The position numbers and the translations under genes were made by a program. The notes below the pieces were generated by a model that had not been told where the DNA came from, did not search any database, and saw only the letters and a program-made list of their open reading frames with translations. Positions 7,674-16,218 of a DNA stretch of 64,000 bases are shown here, one piece after another (position 1 is the first letter of the stretch; each line of letters begins with the position of its first letter). Source of the stretch: Martinezella tropici. Its GTDB lineage: Bacteria; Pseudomonadota; Alphaproteobacteria; Rhizobiales; Rhizobiaceae. The stretch covers positions 558,001-622,000 of the forward strand of contig NZ_VNIP01000006.1 of the NCBI RefSeq assembly GCF_008370325.1. The letters run 5' to 3'.

Positions 7674-8981
7674 TTATTGAAGGGTCGATTTCATCGGCTT
7701 TCCAGCGACATAGGTTTCGACCACGGCGCGGTCGTCGCCCATGGTCTGCAGCAGGAACAGCTCTTCGGTGAGGCTCTTCGTGACCTCCATCTTCAAAGCC
7801 ATGGCCGGCGTCGCGGCAGCGTTGAGGACGATGAGGTCGGCTTCTGTGCCGGTGTCAAGCGTGCCGATTTTGTCGACAAGAGAGAGGGACTCGGCATTCC
7901 CGCGGGTCATGTAGTAATAGCTTTCCAACGGGTTCAGCCGTTCGCCGAGCAACTGCTGGATCTTGTAGGCCTCATCCATGGTGCGCAGCATGGAATAGCT
8001 GGAACCGCCGCCGATATCGGTGGCGACACCGATGCGAACGGGCTTTTCGCGGCGGGCCAGCGCTTTGAGTGGGAAGAGCCCGGAACCAAGAAAGAGGTTC
8101 GAAGTCGGGCAGTGGACGGCGACCGCACCTGCCTCGCTCATCGCATCGGCTTCGCGCTCGGAAAGGTGGATCGCGTGACCGAACAGGCTTTTGGGACCGA
8201 GCAACCCATAGTGGGCGTAGATATCGGTATAGTCGATCGCGTCCGGATAGAGTTCGCAGGTGAACTTGATCTCATCGTGGTTCTCGGAAAGATGCGTCTG
8301 AATATGCAGATCCGGGAATTCGCGGGCGAGGGCGGCGGTCGCCTCCATCTGTGCCGGAGTGGAGGTGATGGCGAAGCGCGGCGTGATGGCGACGTGGTTG
8401 CGGCCCTTGCCGTGCCAGTCTGATATCACCTGGCGGGTCTCGTCATACCCCATCTCGGGCGTATCGAGCAGGCCTTGCGGGGCATTGCGGTCCATCATCA
8501 CTTTGCCGCCGATCATGCGCATGTTGCGACGCATGGCTTCGGCAAAATAGGCGTCGGCGGAGGTCTTATGCACAGAGCAGTAGGCGACGGCCGTCGTCGT
8601 GCCGTGGCGGATCATCTCGTCGTAGAAATGCGTGGCGATACGCTGCGCATGCGCGCTTTCGACGAAGCGGCATTCCTCTGGAAAAGTATAGGTATTCAGC
8701 CATTCCAAGAGGTTGGCGGCATAGGAGGCGATCACCTGCATCTGCGGGAAATGCAGGTGCATGTCGATGAAACCCGGCAGGATCAGGTGCGGACGGTGGT
8801 CGATTTCGACGACATCGTCCGGCGCCTGCGCCTTGATACCAGCATAGGGGCCGGCCGCGATGATCGTGCCGTTCTCGACCAGCAGGCCGCCGTCGCTTTC
8901 ATACGCGTAGCTGTCCGCGTCGTCGAGGCTTTGCGGCAGGCGCTTGAAGGAAAGCAGGCGGCCGCGCAGAAGGGTGGTCAT
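7674..8981 (-). CDS. guaD: Guanine deaminase
   Basis: A 435-residue amidohydrolase converting guanine to xanthine and ammonia. The zinc motif PGFIDMHLHFPQ (His75, His77) is followed by further ligand-bearing segments TYTFPEE, HLSENHDEI and HAIHLSERE, and by the metal-binding aspartate in GVATDIGGGSS. Length and motif order fit GuaD rather than other amidohydrolases. Its start overlaps the puuD stop by 4 bp (ATGA), so the order puuD-guaD is translationally coupled. It feeds xanthine to XdhAB, encoded 3 kb away. Confidence 0.94.
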   Translation of the reverse strand: MTTLLRGRLLSFKRLPQSLDDADSYAYESDGGLLVENGTIIAAGPYAGIKAQAPDDVVEIDHRPHLILPGFIDMHLHFPQMQVIASYAANLLEWLNTYTFPEECRFVESAHAQRIATHFYDEMIRHGTTTAVAYCSVHKTSADAYFAEAMRRNMRMIGGKVMMDRNAPQGLLDTPEMGYDETRQVISDWHGKGRNHVAITPRFAITSTPAQMEATAALAREFPDLHIQTHLSENHDEIKFTCELYPDAIDYTDIYAHYGLLGPKSLFGHAIHLSEREADAMSEAGAVAVHCPTSNLFLGSGLFPLKALARREKPVRIGVATDIGGGSSYSMLRTMDEAYKIQQLLGERLNPLESYYYMTRGNAESLSLVDKIGTLDTGTEADLIVLNAAATPAMALKMEVTKSLTEELFLLQTMGDDRAVVETYVAGKPMKSTLQ

Positions 8982-10216
8982 TGGCTCTTTTCTCCGATGG
9001 AGCTTTCGAACCAGGCGACCAGCAGCTTGCGCTCCTCCGGCGTGACGTCGGTGACGTTGCCGGGCGGCATGGCATGGCTGCGGCCGGCCTGGATATAGAT
9101 CTCCCGGGCATGCATAGCGATTTCCGCGTCATTTTCCAGCGTTACGCCTTTCGGCGCGCGCACAATCCCCTCAAAGACGGGCTCGGCCGCATGGCACATG
9201 GAACAGCGCGCGGAGACCATTTGCTTGACCGCCGGGAAATGGGCGTCCGAGGCGAATTGCTGGAAGGCAGGCGAGACGGCGTTGGCTTCTTTTTCGCCGG
9301 TCAGTATCTTCGGAACGGTCGAAAGCCACATGATGACGATGAAGAGGACGACTGTGACGATCCAGGTCCAGGTCGGGCGGCCCTTGCGAGCATGCGTCGT
9401 GTTGAACCAGTGGCGAATGGTGACGCCCATCAGGAACACCAGCGCCGCGATCACCCAATTGTAGGCCGTGCCGAAGGCCAGCGGATAGTGGTTCGACAGC
9501 ATGAAGAAGATGACGGGCAGCGTCAGGTAGTTGTTATGCAGCGAGCGCTGCTTGGCGATGCGGCCGTATTTGGGGTCCGGCGTGCGGCCGGCAATCAGGT
9601 CGGCGACGACGATCTTCTGGTTGGGAATGATGATCATGAAGACGTTGGCCGACATGATCGTTGCCGTGAAGGCGCCGAGATGCAGGAAGGCGGCGCGGCC
9701 GGTGAAGAGATGCGTATAGCCCCAGGCCATGAAGACCAGCACGGCATAGAGCACGATCATCAGCCCCCAGGTATTGTTGCCGAGCGGCGATTTGCAGAGC
9801 AGATCGTAGACGATCCAGCCGCCGGCAAGCGAGGCCAGCGAAATCAGGATCGCGACGGGAACGCTGACATCGAGCACATGCCGGTCTATCAGGAAGAGAT
9901 TGGCGCCGCCGTAATAGACGATGCACAGCATCAGGAAGCCGGAAAGCCAGGTGAAATAGCTCTCATATTTGAACCAGGTCAGATGCTCCGGCATCTGCGC
10001 GGGTGCGACGAGATATTTCTGGATATGATAGAAGCCGCCGCCGTGAACCTGCCATTCCTCGCCATAGGCGCCAGGCGGAAGATGCGGGCGCTTCACCAGC
10101 CCGAGATCGAGCGCGATGAAGTAGAAGGACGAACCGATCCAGGCAATGGCGGTTATGACGTGGAACCAGCGGGCAGCAAAGGCCAGCCACTCCCACGCTA
10201 TGGCGTATTCATACAT
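8978..10216 (-). CDS. puuD: Membrane-bound urate hydroxylase with C-terminal cytochrome c domain
   Basis: A 412-residue PuuD. Roughly eight or nine hydrophobic segments fill residues 10-310, and a heme-binding CSMCH motif at 338-342 with a probable axial Met in HAMPPGN forms a C-terminal cytochrome c. PuuD oxidises urate to 5-hydroxyisourate and feeds electrons to the respiratory chain instead of producing peroxide. The conserved N-terminal WFHVITAIAWIGSSFYF supports the family. The start at 10216 has an AAGAAGGGGA sequence just upstream. It heads the puuD-guaD unit, divergent from a small secreted protein. Confidence 0.94.
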   Translation of the reverse strand: MYEYAIAWEWLAFAARWFHVITAIAWIGSSFYFIALDLGLVKRPHLPPGAYGEEWQVHGGGFYHIQKYLVAPAQMPEHLTWFKYESYFTWLSGFLMLCIVYYGGANLFLIDRHVLDVSVPVAILISLASLAGGWIVYDLLCKSPLGNNTWGLMIVLYAVLVFMAWGYTHLFTGRAAFLHLGAFTATIMSANVFMIIIPNQKIVVADLIAGRTPDPKYGRIAKQRSLHNNYLTLPVIFFMLSNHYPLAFGTAYNWVIAALVFLMGVTIRHWFNTTHARKGRPTWTWIVTVVLFIVIMWLSTVPKILTGEKEANAVSPAFQQFASDAHFPAVKQMVSARCSMCHAAEPVFEGIVRAPKGVTLENDAEIAMHAREIYIQAGRSHAMPPGNVTDVTPEERKLLVAWFESSIGEKSQ

Positions 10217-10432
10217 TCAGTTCCCCTTCTTCTTCCTCCGACTCGACACCTTGCAGAATGTTGAGAGCGTATGGAAGAGGGGTGTTTGATGTGTCGGTAA
10301 AAAGCCGTGGCCTTGTCTAGCGCCCAGGGCGCATTAGATCAGATTATGGAAGTTTTTTAATAAAATGCCCTCGGCTGCTTGGAGCGGGCCGTGTCCGCGG
10401 CTGCCGTCTATTTTTTCGACGGAGAATTGCCC

Positions 10433-10768
10433 ATGCGTGGTATTCTGGCGTTCGTATTTTTTCTTCTCTCCGCAGCCTCTGCCTTGGCGCATGAGGCGCC
10501 CTCCGGCTGGTCCTACGACCCATATTGCTGCAGTGGCGACAGCAAGACAGGTGATTGCGAGATGATTCCGTCACGCACCGTCACCATCGTGCCGGGGGGC
10601 TACCGAGTGACGCTCAATCCCGGCGACCATCGCTACGTAACGCACGCGCATATCTTCAATCTACCACAGCGGAAAACGATGCGCTCGCCGGACGGAGCCT
10701 ATCATCTCTGCCTGTTCCCGGACGAAAACACGCCGCGCTGCTTTTATGCCCCTGACATGGCTTACTGA
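10433..10768 (+). CDS. Small secreted protein of unknown function
   Basis: A 111-residue protein with a clear signal peptide (MRGILAFVFFLLSAASALA, likely cut before HEAPSG). The mature part is about 92 residues with six cysteines (YCCSG, GDC, HLCLF, PRCF), which suggests disulfides in the periplasm. I do not recognise a named domain, although similar Cys-rich proteins are common as hypotheticals in Rhizobiales. The ATG at 10433 is chosen because of the GGAGAA 6-7 bases upstream and the signal peptide. It is monocistronic and convergent with the LysR gene. Confidence 0.7.
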   Translation: MRGILAFVFFLLSAASALAHEAPSGWSYDPYCCSGDSKTGDCEMIPSRTVTIVPGGYRVTLNPGDHRYVTHAHIFNLPQRKTMRSPDGAYHLCLFPDENTPRCFYAPDMAY

Positions 10769-10788
10769 ACGCTTTTCCCGGAATTGCT

Positions 10789-11685
10789 CTACTCCAGCGG
10801 CATGCCGAATTCACCGAGGATCCAGTCCCTGAAGGCACGAATGCGCAGTGTATGGCGCCTGTTCTCCGGATAGGCGATCCAATAATCGGAACCGTCGGTC
10901 GAAAGAAGATCGAAGGGCTGGATCAGCTGTCCGGAGGCCAAATCATCCGCGTAGAATTCGGGGGTCAGCACGGCGACGCCCTGACCGGCTATGGCGGCGC
11001 TTGCTTCGAAGGACTGTGCGCCAAGCCGGCTGCGCGGCCTGCCCTGAAGGCCGGGATCCGCCACGCCCGCCTCCTGGAACCATTGGACCCACCATGGATC
11101 ACCGGCATCGATGATGCGCAGTTTGAGGAGATCGGCCGGCTCGTGCACGCCGCCGATCGTCGCAGCCAGGGCCGGGCTCAGCATGGGCGTGAAATGCATC
11201 TTCATCAGCATGTGCGCGCGCAAGCCGGGCCAGTTTCCGCGCCCGACGCGGATGGCAATGTCGGCGGGCTCCCGGGCGAAGTCGATGATCGAGGCTGACG
11301 TGGCGAGGCGAACGGCGATCTTGGGGTGCTTGAGCTGGAACGTACCGATATGGCGTGCCAGCCATTGGGACGCGAAGGTGGGGGTAGAATGGATATGGAG
11401 AGTGGTCTCGGCGTCGCCGCTGATGGAGGCCATGGCCTCCTGCAACATGGCAAAGGCTTCCGCGACTTTCGGTGCGAGTTGCTCTCCGGCCTCGGTCAAT
11501 AAAATCTGCCGCGGACGGCGCAGGAATAGAGGCTCGCCCGTCGTCTCTTCAAGCAACTTGATTTGATAGCTGACGGCCGTCTGCGTCATGCCGAGCTCTT
11601 CGCCGGCACGGGTGAAACTGCCGAGCCGGGCAGCGGCTTCGAAAACGCGCAGGGCATTCAGCGGGAAGCGCTTCGACAGCTTCAT
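10789..11685 (-). CDS. LysR-family transcriptional regulator, GcvA-like
   Basis: A 298-residue LysR regulator. The winged helix-turn-helix covers about residues 6-65 (NALRVFEAAARLGSFTRAGE and the recognition helix TQTAVSYQIKLLE), and the effector domain begins near 90. The sequence pattern is that of the GcvA subgroup. It is divergent from the small DUF1127-like gene across a 102-bp gap, a classical arrangement in which the LysR protein controls both promoters. Effector unknown; the nearby purine genes are possible targets only by proximity. Confidence 0.9.
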   Translation of the reverse strand: MKLSKRFPLNALRVFEAAARLGSFTRAGEELGMTQTAVSYQIKLLEETTGEPLFLRRPRQILLTEAGEQLAPKVAEAFAMLQEAMASISGDAETTLHIHSTPTFASQWLARHIGTFQLKHPKIAVRLATSASIIDFAREPADIAIRVGRGNWPGLRAHMLMKMHFTPMLSPALAATIGGVHEPADLLKLRIIDAGDPWWVQWFQEAGVADPGLQGRPRSRLGAQSFEASAAIAGQGVAVLTPEFYADDLASGQLIQPFDLLSTDGSDYWIAYPENRRHTLRIRAFRDWILGEFGMPLE

Positions 11686-11787
11686 GGATAAGTTCTCTTT
11701 ATGTATGTAGATGATAGTTCGATTGGAATTTCAGCATTTTTCGAGCCAAACTTCAACTCATATCGCTGATCTGATTGAGGTGTTGTC

Positions 11788-11991
11788 ATGGATTGCTATG
11801 TTGTAGAGCAAGTGCAAGCAGCCAGGCCTACGGTCCTGGCACGTGTTCTGGAATCGTTGACGCAGGCCTTCGTCAAGCATGCGGAGCCGTCGACGCATCT
11901 CGATCTCGACGAGATGCCGGACCGCCTGAAGCGTGACCTTGGATTTCTCGATGGGCGGGAGCCGCGTTATGACGATAGAGCGCCACTGTAA
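11788..11991 (+). CDS. Small DUF1127-like protein
   Basis: A 67-residue protein. A TGAGG ribosome binding site lies 7 bases before the ATG at 11788. The C-terminal half (LDEMPDRLKRDLGFLDGRE) resembles the LxxMPDxxLRDIGL core of DUF1127 proteins, short arginine-rich proteins that in rhizobia and Agrobacterium affect RNA-related and stress phenotypes. The N-terminal part is not recognisable. It is divergent from the LysR gene, which probably regulates it. Confidence 0.6.
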   Translation: MDCYVVEQVQAARPTVLARVLESLTQAFVKHAEPSTHLDLDEMPDRLKRDLGFLDGREPRYDDRAPL

Positions 11992-12022
11992 TCGGCAAGG
12001 GTCGCCAAGAATCTGACGATTA

Positions 12023-12047
12023 TCCTCTACCACAATGTGGTAGAGGA
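12023..12047. repeat. 25-bp perfect palindrome between convergent genes
   Basis: Twelve-base arms (TCCTCTACCACA and its exact complement) are separated by a single A at 12035. There is no T-tract on either side, so it is not a standard intrinsic terminator for the small plus-strand gene ending at 11991 or for xdhB ending at 12114. The one-base spacer suits a dimeric protein-binding site better than an RNA hairpin. Confidence 0.6.
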
Positions 12048-12113
12048 GGTTGCGAGAGGCACGATTTCCTTTTGTGACTTTCGGTTACCTACCATCTTCG
12101 ACATGGCGGGCAA

Positions 12114-14450
12114 TCACATCCCCTTCAGCCGTTCGACCGCCATCAGCACCCGTTCCGGTGTGGCCGGGGCATCGAGGCGCGGGCAGACGCGGTAATCCGC
12201 GACACTGGCGATTGCCATCGAGAGTGCCTCCAGCACGGATATGCTGAGCATGAAGGGCGGCTCGCCGACGGCCTTCGAGCGGCCGATGGTTGCCTCCGCA
12301 TTTTCGGACCATTCCGCCAGGCGGACGTTGAAAATCTTCGGCCGGTCGGAGGCGAGAGGGATCTTATAGGTCGACGGTGCATGCGTGCGCAGCCGGCCCT
12401 TGGCATCCCACCAGAGCTCTTCGGTCGTCAGCCAGCCCATGCCTTGCACGAAAGCGCCCTCGACTTGGCCGATATCGATCGCCGGATTGAGGGAGCGGCC
12501 GACATCGTGGAGGATGTCTGTGCGGTCGATCTGATATTCGCCGGTCAGCGTATCGATCGACACTTCCGAGCAGGCGGCACCATAGGAGAAGTAGTAGAAG
12601 GGCGTGCCGCGGCCGGCCTTGCGATCCCAATGGATCTTCGGCGTCTTGTAGAAGCCGGTGGCGGAAAGCTGCACGCGAGCGAAATACGCCTGTTTGACAA
12701 AATCCGGGAAGGGAATTTCCTCTTCGCCGACGCGCACGCGGTTCGGCAGGAATTGCACTTCCTCGGCGCCCACCCCCCATTTTTCGGCCGCGAAGGCGAC
12801 GAGCCGCTCCTTGATCTGCCGCGCGGCGTCATAGGCTGCCATGCCGTTCAGGTCGGAGCCGGACGACGCCGCTGTTGCCGAGGTGTTCGGCACCTTGCCG
12901 GTCGTCGTAGCCGTGATCTTCACGCGGTCGATATCGACCTGGAAACTATCGGCCAGCACCTGCGCCACCTTGGTATAAAGGCCTTGCCCCATCTCGGTGC
13001 CGCCGTGGTTCAGGTGGATGGAGCCATCCTGATAGATGTGCACCAGCGCGCCGGCCTGGTTGAAGGCGGTCATGGTGAAGGAGATGCCGAACTTCACCGG
13101 CGTCAGCGCGATGCCCTTGCGGATGAAGCGGCTGGAGCGGTTGAACTCGATGATGGCGTTTCGGCGCGCCTGATAGTCGGACGTTTGTTCCAGCTCGTCG
13201 ACGACGCGGTTGATGATATTGTCGGTGACCTCCTGGTGATAGGGGGTCAGCGTCCGGCCGGAGCCCGGCTGGCCATAGAAATTGGCTCGGCGCACTTCGA
13301 GCGGATCCTTGCCGAGCGCATAGGCGATCTCTTCAATCATGCGTTCTCCGCCGACCATGCCTTGCGGGCCACCGAAGCCACGGAAGGCCGTGTTGGAGAC
13401 GGTATGCGTCTTCAACGGCTTCGAGACCAGATGCACATGCGGGTAGAAATAGCTGGAATCCGCATGGAACAGCGCGCGGTCGGTGACCGGGCCGGAGAGA
13501 TCGGAGGAGAAGCCGCAGCGGGCGGCATAGGTCGCATCGACGGCATGGATGCGGCCCTCATCGTTGAAGCCGACTTCGTAATCCACGAGGAAGTCGTGCC
13601 GCTTTCCGGTGGCGCTCATGTCCTCGTCGCGGTCGGGCCGGAATTTCACGGCGCGGCCGAGCTTCTTGGCGGCGACGGCGGCGAGCGCCGCAAACTGGTT
13701 GCCCTGCGTTTCCTTGCCACCGAAGCCGCCGCCCATGCGGCGCACATTGACCGTCACGGCGTTGGACGGGGTGCCGAGGACGTGACCGACGATATGCTGG
13801 ATTTCGCTCGGATGCTGCGTCGACGACCAGACGGTAACTTCATCGTCCTCGCCGGGGATCGCCATGGCGATGTGGCTTTCGAGATAGAAATGCTCTTGGC
13901 CGCCGATGCGCATCTGCGCCTTGATGCGATGCTTGGCATTCGCCATCTCGGTTTCGGGCTCGCCGCGCTTCAGCGTCATCGGCTCGTAGACGAGCGGTGC
14001 TCCATTGGCGAGCGCACCGTCGATATCGCTCCAATGCGGCAGATCGCGGTAGTTGATCTTGGCAAGGCGTGCGGCACGCCGGGCGGCATCGCGGGTTTCG
14101 GCGATGACGGCGAAGATCGGCTGTCCGTGGAATTCGACCTTAATCTCGGTAAGCAACGGTTCGTCATGCATGCCGTTGGAGCTGGTGTCGTTGACGCCGG
14201 GGATATCGGCGGCGGTGAAGACCCCGACGACGCCCGGATAAGCCCGAACGGCCGAGAGGTCGATGCTGGCGATCTCGGCATGGGCACGGTCGGAAAGGCC
14301 GAGCGCGCCGTGCAGCAGGCCGGCGGGTTCGGGAATATCGTCGATGTAATCGGCGGTTCCGGTCACATGCTTATGGGCGGAGTCATGACGCAGCGAGCCA
14401 TGCATTGAGCCGTTGATGACCTTGCGCTCTTCGAAGGTGGATTTGTCCAT
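12114..14450 (-). CDS. xdhB: Xanthine dehydrogenase, molybdenum-binding subunit
   Basis: A 778-residue molybdopterin-binding subunit of xanthine dehydrogenase, which hydroxylates hypoxanthine to xanthine and then to urate. Cofactor-contact segments are visible: GGGFGGKETQG, FRGFGGPQGMVGGE, and VGEPPFM near the C-terminus with the conserved catalytic glutamate. The start at 14450 has a GGAGG ribosome binding site. It follows xdhA on the minus strand, but a 155-bp RIME repeat lies between them. No xdhC maturation gene follows; the downstream neighbour is convergent. Confidence 0.95.
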   Translation of the reverse strand: MDKSTFEERKVINGSMHGSLRHDSAHKHVTGTADYIDDIPEPAGLLHGALGLSDRAHAEIASIDLSAVRAYPGVVGVFTAADIPGVNDTSSNGMHDEPLLTEIKVEFHGQPIFAVIAETRDAARRAARLAKINYRDLPHWSDIDGALANGAPLVYEPMTLKRGEPETEMANAKHRIKAQMRIGGQEHFYLESHIAMAIPGEDDEVTVWSSTQHPSEIQHIVGHVLGTPSNAVTVNVRRMGGGFGGKETQGNQFAALAAVAAKKLGRAVKFRPDRDEDMSATGKRHDFLVDYEVGFNDEGRIHAVDATYAARCGFSSDLSGPVTDRALFHADSSYFYPHVHLVSKPLKTHTVSNTAFRGFGGPQGMVGGERMIEEIAYALGKDPLEVRRANFYGQPGSGRTLTPYHQEVTDNIINRVVDELEQTSDYQARRNAIIEFNRSSRFIRKGIALTPVKFGISFTMTAFNQAGALVHIYQDGSIHLNHGGTEMGQGLYTKVAQVLADSFQVDIDRVKITATTTGKVPNTSATAASSGSDLNGMAAYDAARQIKERLVAFAAEKWGVGAEEVQFLPNRVRVGEEEIPFPDFVKQAYFARVQLSATGFYKTPKIHWDRKAGRGTPFYYFSYGAACSEVSIDTLTGEYQIDRTDILHDVGRSLNPAIDIGQVEGAFVQGMGWLTTEELWWDAKGRLRTHAPSTYKIPLASDRPKIFNVRLAEWSENAEATIGRSKAVGEPPFMLSISVLEALSMAIASVADYRVCPRLDAPATPERVLMAVERLKGM

Positions 14451-14503
14451 TTATTGTCCTCCTTCTTCGAGAATGTTCGTGATGGCAAAACCGATCGCGA
14501 CTA

Positions 14504-14658
14504 GCCCCTCATCCGCCCTGTCGGGCACCTTCTCCCCGTTTTGACGGGGAGAAGGAGATAGGCGAGCTCGCAGCCTTCCTTCCAGCCTATCAGCTCGCGA
14601 GGGTACAGAGGTTGTTCCCTCTCCCCGTTTTAACGGGGAGAGGGTTAGGGTGAGGGGC
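14504..14658. repeat. RIME-type Rhizobium intergenic mosaic element
   Basis: Outer ends GCCCCTCA and TGAGGGGC are inverted. Inside are two strong stem-loops: 14528-14555 (12-bp arms beginning CCTTCTCCCCGT, loop TTTG) and 14617-14644 (13-bp arms beginning CCCTCTCCCCGTT, loop TT). This architecture matches the Rhizobium-specific intergenic mosaic elements known from several rhizobia. It sits inside an operon, between xdhA (upstream) and xdhB, and fills most of the 233-bp gap, so it is transcribed and may fold in the message. Confidence 0.85.
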
Positions 14659-14683
14659 AATGCGGCATATTCTGTAGCCCTCA

Positions 14684-16150
14684 TCATGCCAGCACCTCGA
14701 AGCGGCTCAATTCCTGCGGCGCACCCGATGTTTCCAGGTAGAAACGGATGAGAAGGTTCTTGGCGGTCAGCTGCCGGTATTCAGCACTAGCGCGCCAGTC
14801 GGAGAGCGGCGTGTAATCGCTGTCGAAGGCATCGCGCGCGGCGGTAACTGTCGCCTCCGTCCAGGGCTTGCCGATCAATTCCGCCTCGACGGTGCGGGCG
14901 CGTTTCGGCGTGCCGGCCATGCCGCCAAAGGCGATGCGGATATCGGCGACCTTGCAGTCTGCATCCAAGGATAGATGGAAGGCGCCGCAAGCGGCTGAAA
15001 TATCCTCATCGCGGCGCTTGGAGATCTTGTAGACGGCGAAATGCGCATCTTCGGCTGGGTATGGCACGAAGATATCTTCCACGAACTCCCCCGGATTGCG
15101 ATCTTGCTTGCCGTATTCGATGAAGAAATCCTCCAGCGGCAGGCTGCGCGTGCCCGCCGTCGAGCGTAGCTTTACCGTCGCGCCGAGCGCGATCAGCGGC
15201 GGCGGCATGTCGCCGATCGGCGAGCCGTTGGCGATATTGCCGCCGATGGTGCCCATATTGCGCACCTGCTCACCGCCGATGCGATTGATCAGGTTGGCAA
15301 AAGCCGGGATCTTTTCACTGATCACAGCAAAGGCACGGCTATAGGTGACGCCGGCGCCGATGGTCAGGCCCGCATCTTCAACGGTAATTTTCTGCAGATC
15401 GGTCAGATGGTTGATGAAGACGGCCGGATTGAGCCGGCGCATCTGCTTGGTGACCCAGAGGCCGACATCGGTCGAGCCGGCAACGATGGTCGCCTGCGGC
15501 TCGCCGGCGAGCACCTGTACCAGCGCCGAGACGGAACCGGGCACGATAAGGCGATCCTCGCCCTCGGCAATCTCGATGGTGTCGCCGCCCTGCATTGCCC
15601 AGAGGCGGGCGATGATATCGGCCCTGGTCTTTTCGAGCGGGTCGAAGAGCGCGCTCGGCCGCTTCTGGCTGACCTGCTCGGCCGCCTTGACGATGGGCTC
15701 ATAGCCCGTGCATCGACAGAGATTGCCCTGGAGCGACTTCTCGATCTGCGCCCGGCTCGGCTTCTCCGTCGAAAGCCAAAGACCATAGAGCGACATGACG
15801 AAGCCCGGCGTGCAGAAACCGCATTGCGAGCCATGGCAATCGACCATCGCCTGCTGCACCGGATGAAGCGTGCCATTCTGGGCGGCCAGATGCTCGACTG
15901 TCACGACATGGGTCGCGTGCAGCGAGCCGACGAAGCGGATGCAGGCATTGACGGATTCATAGTGCAGCCCGCCATCGATCAGCCGTCCCACAAGTACCGT
16001 GCAGGCGCCGCAATCCCCTTCCGCGCACCCTTCCTTCGTTCCCGTCAGGCGCCGTTGGAGGCGCAGGAAGTCGAGCAGCGTCTCAGTTGGGCGCAGGCTG
16101 GATAGGGTAATATCCTCGCCGTTGAGGATAAAGCGGATGCTGTCGCTCAT
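14684..16150 (-). CDS. xdhA: Xanthine dehydrogenase small subunit (2Fe-2S and FAD)
   Basis: A 488-residue iron-sulfur/flavin subunit. The N-terminal plant-type ferredoxin cluster is bound by Cys42, Cys47 and Cys50 in EGCAEGDCGACTV. A second 2Fe-2S domain carries QCGFCTPGFVMSLYG and GNLCRCTGYEP (about 110-150). The FAD domain (about 195-370) includes VAGSTDVGLWVTKQ and GGNIANGSPIGD. It passes electrons from the molybdenum centre to NAD. It lies 68 bp downstream of bdhA, separated by a strong hairpin. The gene order bdhA-xdhA-xdhB is the one I recall as a mixed-function operon in Sinorhizobium meliloti. Confidence 0.95.
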   Translation of the reverse strand: MSDSIRFILNGEDITLSSLRPTETLLDFLRLQRRLTGTKEGCAEGDCGACTVLVGRLIDGGLHYESVNACIRFVGSLHATHVVTVEHLAAQNGTLHPVQQAMVDCHGSQCGFCTPGFVMSLYGLWLSTEKPSRAQIEKSLQGNLCRCTGYEPIVKAAEQVSQKRPSALFDPLEKTRADIIARLWAMQGGDTIEIAEGEDRLIVPGSVSALVQVLAGEPQATIVAGSTDVGLWVTKQMRRLNPAVFINHLTDLQKITVEDAGLTIGAGVTYSRAFAVISEKIPAFANLINRIGGEQVRNMGTIGGNIANGSPIGDMPPPLIALGATVKLRSTAGTRSLPLEDFFIEYGKQDRNPGEFVEDIFVPYPAEDAHFAVYKISKRRDEDISAACGAFHLSLDADCKVADIRIAFGGMAGTPKRARTVEAELIGKPWTEATVTAARDAFDSDYTPLSDWRASAEYRQLTAKNLLIRFYLETSGAPQELSRFEVLA

Positions 16151-16177
16151 GTCGTTCCCGTTTATAATTTCTTGGTG

Positions 16178-16205
16178 GGGCCGGATGCGCAGACGAATCC
16201 GGCCC
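16178..16205 (-). terminator. Intercistronic hairpin between bdhA and xdhA
   Basis: Nine-base perfect arms (GGGCCGGAT and complement) with a 10-nt loop start 13 bp after the bdhA stop. No U-tract follows on the minus strand, so it probably acts as a 3'-end stabiliser or partial attenuator rather than a full terminator. Confidence 0.55.
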
Positions 16206-16218
16206 TAACCGTCTATGG

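Noticed and set aside
12381..14408. A 675-codon open frame on the plus strand opposite xdhB
   Set aside because: It mirrors a highly conserved xdhB coding sequence; its translation is low-complexity and His/Arg/Gly-rich, typical of antisense frames in high-GC genes.
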